Assembly: GCA_047833665.1 (NCBI GenBank)
Contig: CP181261.1
Span: 2,356,001-2,420,000 of the forward strand
Direction of reading: 5' to 3'
Source: Caproicibacter sp047833665
GTDB taxonomy: Bacteria > Bacillota > Clostridia > Oscillospirales > Acutalibacteraceae
DNA length: 64,000 nt
This document shows positions 62,159-64,000 of this stretch, piece after piece (position 1 is the first letter of the stretch; the number at the start of each line of letters is the position of its first letter). The translations under genes and the position numbers were made by a program. The notes under the pieces are model-generated. The model made no database searches. It was not told the origin of the DNA and saw only the letters and a list, made by a program, of their open reading frames with translations.

Positions 62159-62477
62159 AAGAATGCAGCCTTGCTAGCAAACATGTGCTTTTTGCTGTGT
62201 CATAGATTTTATCTATGATTTCATATCAATTTTCTGTATTAGACAGAAAAGGCAGGAAGCCGTTACAATCATTCATATAATAATTGTTAATTAGGGTAGC
62301 AGTATCTTAGCTTTGCTCAATCATAACAGCAAAATGTTTTTAATATCCGCAAGACAGTCCATGCCGTGCAGGCAGTTTGCTTGAAAAGGACAGGGAACTC
62401 TTATATAGCTTTTACACTGCACAAGCGGAAATAATAGAATGATATATTAATATTTATGAAAGTTAGGAGCGAAACGA
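62159..62477 (+). promoter_or_regulatory. metE leader region
   Basis: 319 bp without a gene. TCATAGAT-TTT-ATCTATGA (62200-62218) is a perfect inverted repeat that could be an operator. I found no T-box (GGTGG) or S-box core. AGGAGC lies ahead of the metE ATG. Confidence 0.45.
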
Positions 62478-64000
62478 ATGAAAACATCTGTCATCGGGTA
62501 TCCTCGAATTGGTTCACAGCGGGAATTAAAGTTTGCAACGGAACAGTACTTTAAAAAAGCAATCACACAAGAGGAATTGCAAGCCGTTGCATCTAATCTA
62601 AGGAAAGAACATTGGCAAGTTCAAAAAAATCATGGAATTGATTTCATTGCCTCAAATGATTTTTCCTTTTACGATAACCTTTTGGATACAGCTGTCTTAC
62701 TCAATGCTGTTCCAGCCAGATATCGGCGGATACATCTGGAGAAAATGGATGAATATTTTGCCATGGCCAGAGGGTATCAAGGGGAAAAAGGTGATGTTAA
62801 GGCCCTTTCTATGAAAAAATGGTTTAATACCAATTATCATTTCCTAGTTCCGGAAATTGAGGACACAACCAACATTTCTCTTGTGGGCACAAAACCATTT
62901 GATGAATATTTAGAGGCAAAGGCTTTGGGCATTGAGACAAAGCCGGTAATCATTGGCCCATTTACATTTTTAAAGCTAGCAAAATTTACAGGGCAAAGAA
63001 GTGCAGCCGATGCAGCAGGGCCCATCACGCATGCCTATATGGATATTTTAGAAAAATCAAATCGCCTGGGTGTCTCATGGGTCCAGTTTGACGAACCGGC
63101 GCTTGTCCTAGATTTAACCGATGAGGATATCACTTTGGTTCAGCAGATATACCGTTCGGTTCTGTCTGCGAAAGGTACCGTAAGGGTGCTTTTGCAAACG
63201 TATTTTGGGGATATCCGCGATTGCTATGGTGATATGATTGCTATGCCATTTGACGGAATTGGACTGGATTTTATCGAAGGCAAGGAAAATCTATCGCTGA
63301 TTCAAAACTTTGGATTTCCGAAAGATAAAATTCTTTTTGCCGGAATCATCAACGGCAAAAATATTTGGAGAAACCATTACGCGGATTCCATTCATATTAT
63401 CAAAGAATTGGAACAATATACCGATGAACTGGTGCTCAGCACCTCCTGCTCCTTGCTTCATGTGCCGTATACCGTAAAAAATGAGACACGCATTTCAGAG
63501 GAAGATAAAAAACATTTGGCTTTTGCGGAGGAAAAACTCACAGAGCTGTCCGAATTAAAAGCGATTTTATCCTCGAAATCCCCGGAATCTGCTGCCGAAT
63601 ACAAAGAAAACCAAAAACTGTTTCATCTTCGGAGAAATCGGGGAAATGAAAAGGTTCGGGCGGCGGTTTCTGCCTTATCAAAAGATGATTTTATCAGGTC
63701 CCCCAGCTTTCAGGAACGCGAAAAAATTCAGAAAGCCAAGCTAAAGTTGCCGCTACTTCCCACGACAACCATCGGCTCTTTTCCGCAGACTGCGGATGTA
63801 AAAGCCAACCGCTTTAATTATAAAAAAGGGAATATTACACAGTTGCAATACACCGCGTTTAACAAGAAAAAAATTGCAGAATGGATTGCCTTACAGGAAA
63901 AAATCGGATTGGATGTTTTGGTCCATGGAGAATTTGAACGGAATGATATGGTGGAATATTTTGCAGAAAATCTGAGCGGATTTATTGTAACGCAGAAGGG
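62478..64000 (+). CDS. metE: Cobalamin-independent methionine synthase, N-terminal two thirds
   Basis: Transfers a methyl group from methyltetrahydropteroyl-polyglutamate to homocysteine, the last step of methionine synthesis. 508 codons are visible; the full protein has about 750-770, so the 3' end is outside the window. The start 'SVIGYPRIGSQRELKFATEQ' (in parts) is the N-domain hallmark, with 'NDFSFYDNLLD', 'KKWFNTNYHFLVPE', 'VQFDEPALVLDL' and the start of the catalytic barrel 'LPTTTIGSFPQT' then 'VHGEFERNDMVEYF'. The zinc ligands (His/Cys) lie mostly beyond the window. AGGAGC lies 8 bases before the ATG. Intact as far as seen. Confidence 0.95.
   Translation, partial: MKTSVIGYPRIGSQRELKFATEQYFKKAITQEELQAVASNLRKEHWQVQKNHGIDFIASNDFSFYDNLLDTAVLLNAVPARYRRIHLEKMDEYFAMARGYQGEKGDVKALSMKKWFNTNYHFLVPEIEDTTNISLVGTKPFDEYLEAKALGIETKPVIIGPFTFLKLAKFTGQRSAADAAGPITHAYMDILEKSNRLGVSWVQFDEPALVLDLTDEDITLVQQIYRSVLSAKGTVRVLLQTYFGDIRDCYGDMIAMPFDGIGLDFIEGKENLSLIQNFGFPKDKILFAGIINGKNIWRNHYADSIHIIKELEQYTDELVLSTSCSLLHVPYTVKNETRISEEDKKHLAFAEEKLTELSELKAILSSKSPESAAEYKENQKLFHLRRNRGNEKVRAAVSALSKDDFIRSPSFQEREKIQKAKLKLPLLPTTTIGSFPQTADVKANRFNYKKGNITQLQYTAFNKKKIAEWIALQEKIGLDVLVHGEFERNDMVEYFAENLSGFIVTQK

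Noticed and set aside
62159..62477. A T-box or SAM riboswitch upstream of metE
   Set aside because: No GGTGG T-box core and no S-box kink-turn layout could be recognised.

Overview
The window looks like low-GC Gram-positive chromosomal DNA from an anaerobic clostridium, most likely Oscillospiraceae/Ruminococcaceae-like. The evidence is AGGAGG-type ribosome sites, clostridial ABC, TRAP and PfkB families, a TcdR/UviA-type sigma factor and a Gram-positive MobP3-type conjugation module. I cannot name the species. It is a scarred region: at least four near-complete IS256-family copies, one internally deleted miniature, several stumps, three IS3-family copies, one decayed IS21 element, ISL3 stumps and IS1182-type ends break up the older gene order. 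Many genes are truncated or frameshifted.

Layout. 1-4.9 kb: IS1182-type transposase, flippase stump, EamA permease, then an ABC transporter with a YtrA-type GntR regulator and a winged-helix protein. 5.0-10.1 kb: conjugative-element genes (M23 hydrolase, VirB4) cut by IS256-A, which joins them to an integrase stump. 10.6-18.6 kb: three lipoproteins, a C39-like peptidase, a DUF1906 glycoside-hydrolase-like protein, a TcdE/UviB-like holin and a TcdR/UviA-like sigma factor. 19.1-22.9 kb: degraded tRNA-Thr, then an aureocin A53/lacticin Q-like bacteriocin gene framed by a perfect 27-bp inverted repeat, followed by an ABC exporter/immunity operon. 23.1-26.3 kb: nested insertion sequences. 26.4-37.6 kb: sugar kinase, zinc dehydrogenase, beta-mannosidase, sugar ABC importer and a broken LacI regulator. 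38.1-46.4 kb: insertion-sequence graveyard with remnants of rlmD and an HNH nuclease plus a HEPN-like protein. 46.6-53.7 kb: TRAP transporter, FGGY kinase, HpcH/HpaI aldolase and a ketopantoate-reductase/GntR fusion. 54.4-57.7 kb: KAP NTPase, two TIR-like proteins and a RipA-like membrane protein, a candidate defence cassette. 57.9-61.5 kb: M23/lysozyme hydrolase, MobP3 relaxase, accessory proteins and an oriT-like region. The window ends in metE.

How genes may work together. (i) The sigma gene, the C39-like gene and the DUF1906 gene share a TTTAC(A/T)-N12/14-ATCTCTCT element on the coding strand, found at no other place I could see. The two exoproteins also share a C-terminal domain. With the holin this suggests a sigma-controlled, holin-dependent release system. 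(ii) The leaderless bacteriocin and ABC operon form a producer/immunity unit inside an inverted-repeat frame. (iii) The dehydrogenase-GntR fusion probably controls the TRAP/kinase/aldolase locus, which has a good sigma-A promoter and a 14-bp palindrome. (iv) The two conjugation blocks, about 50 kb apart and in the same orientation, may be halves of one disrupted integrative element carrying the candidate defence cassette.
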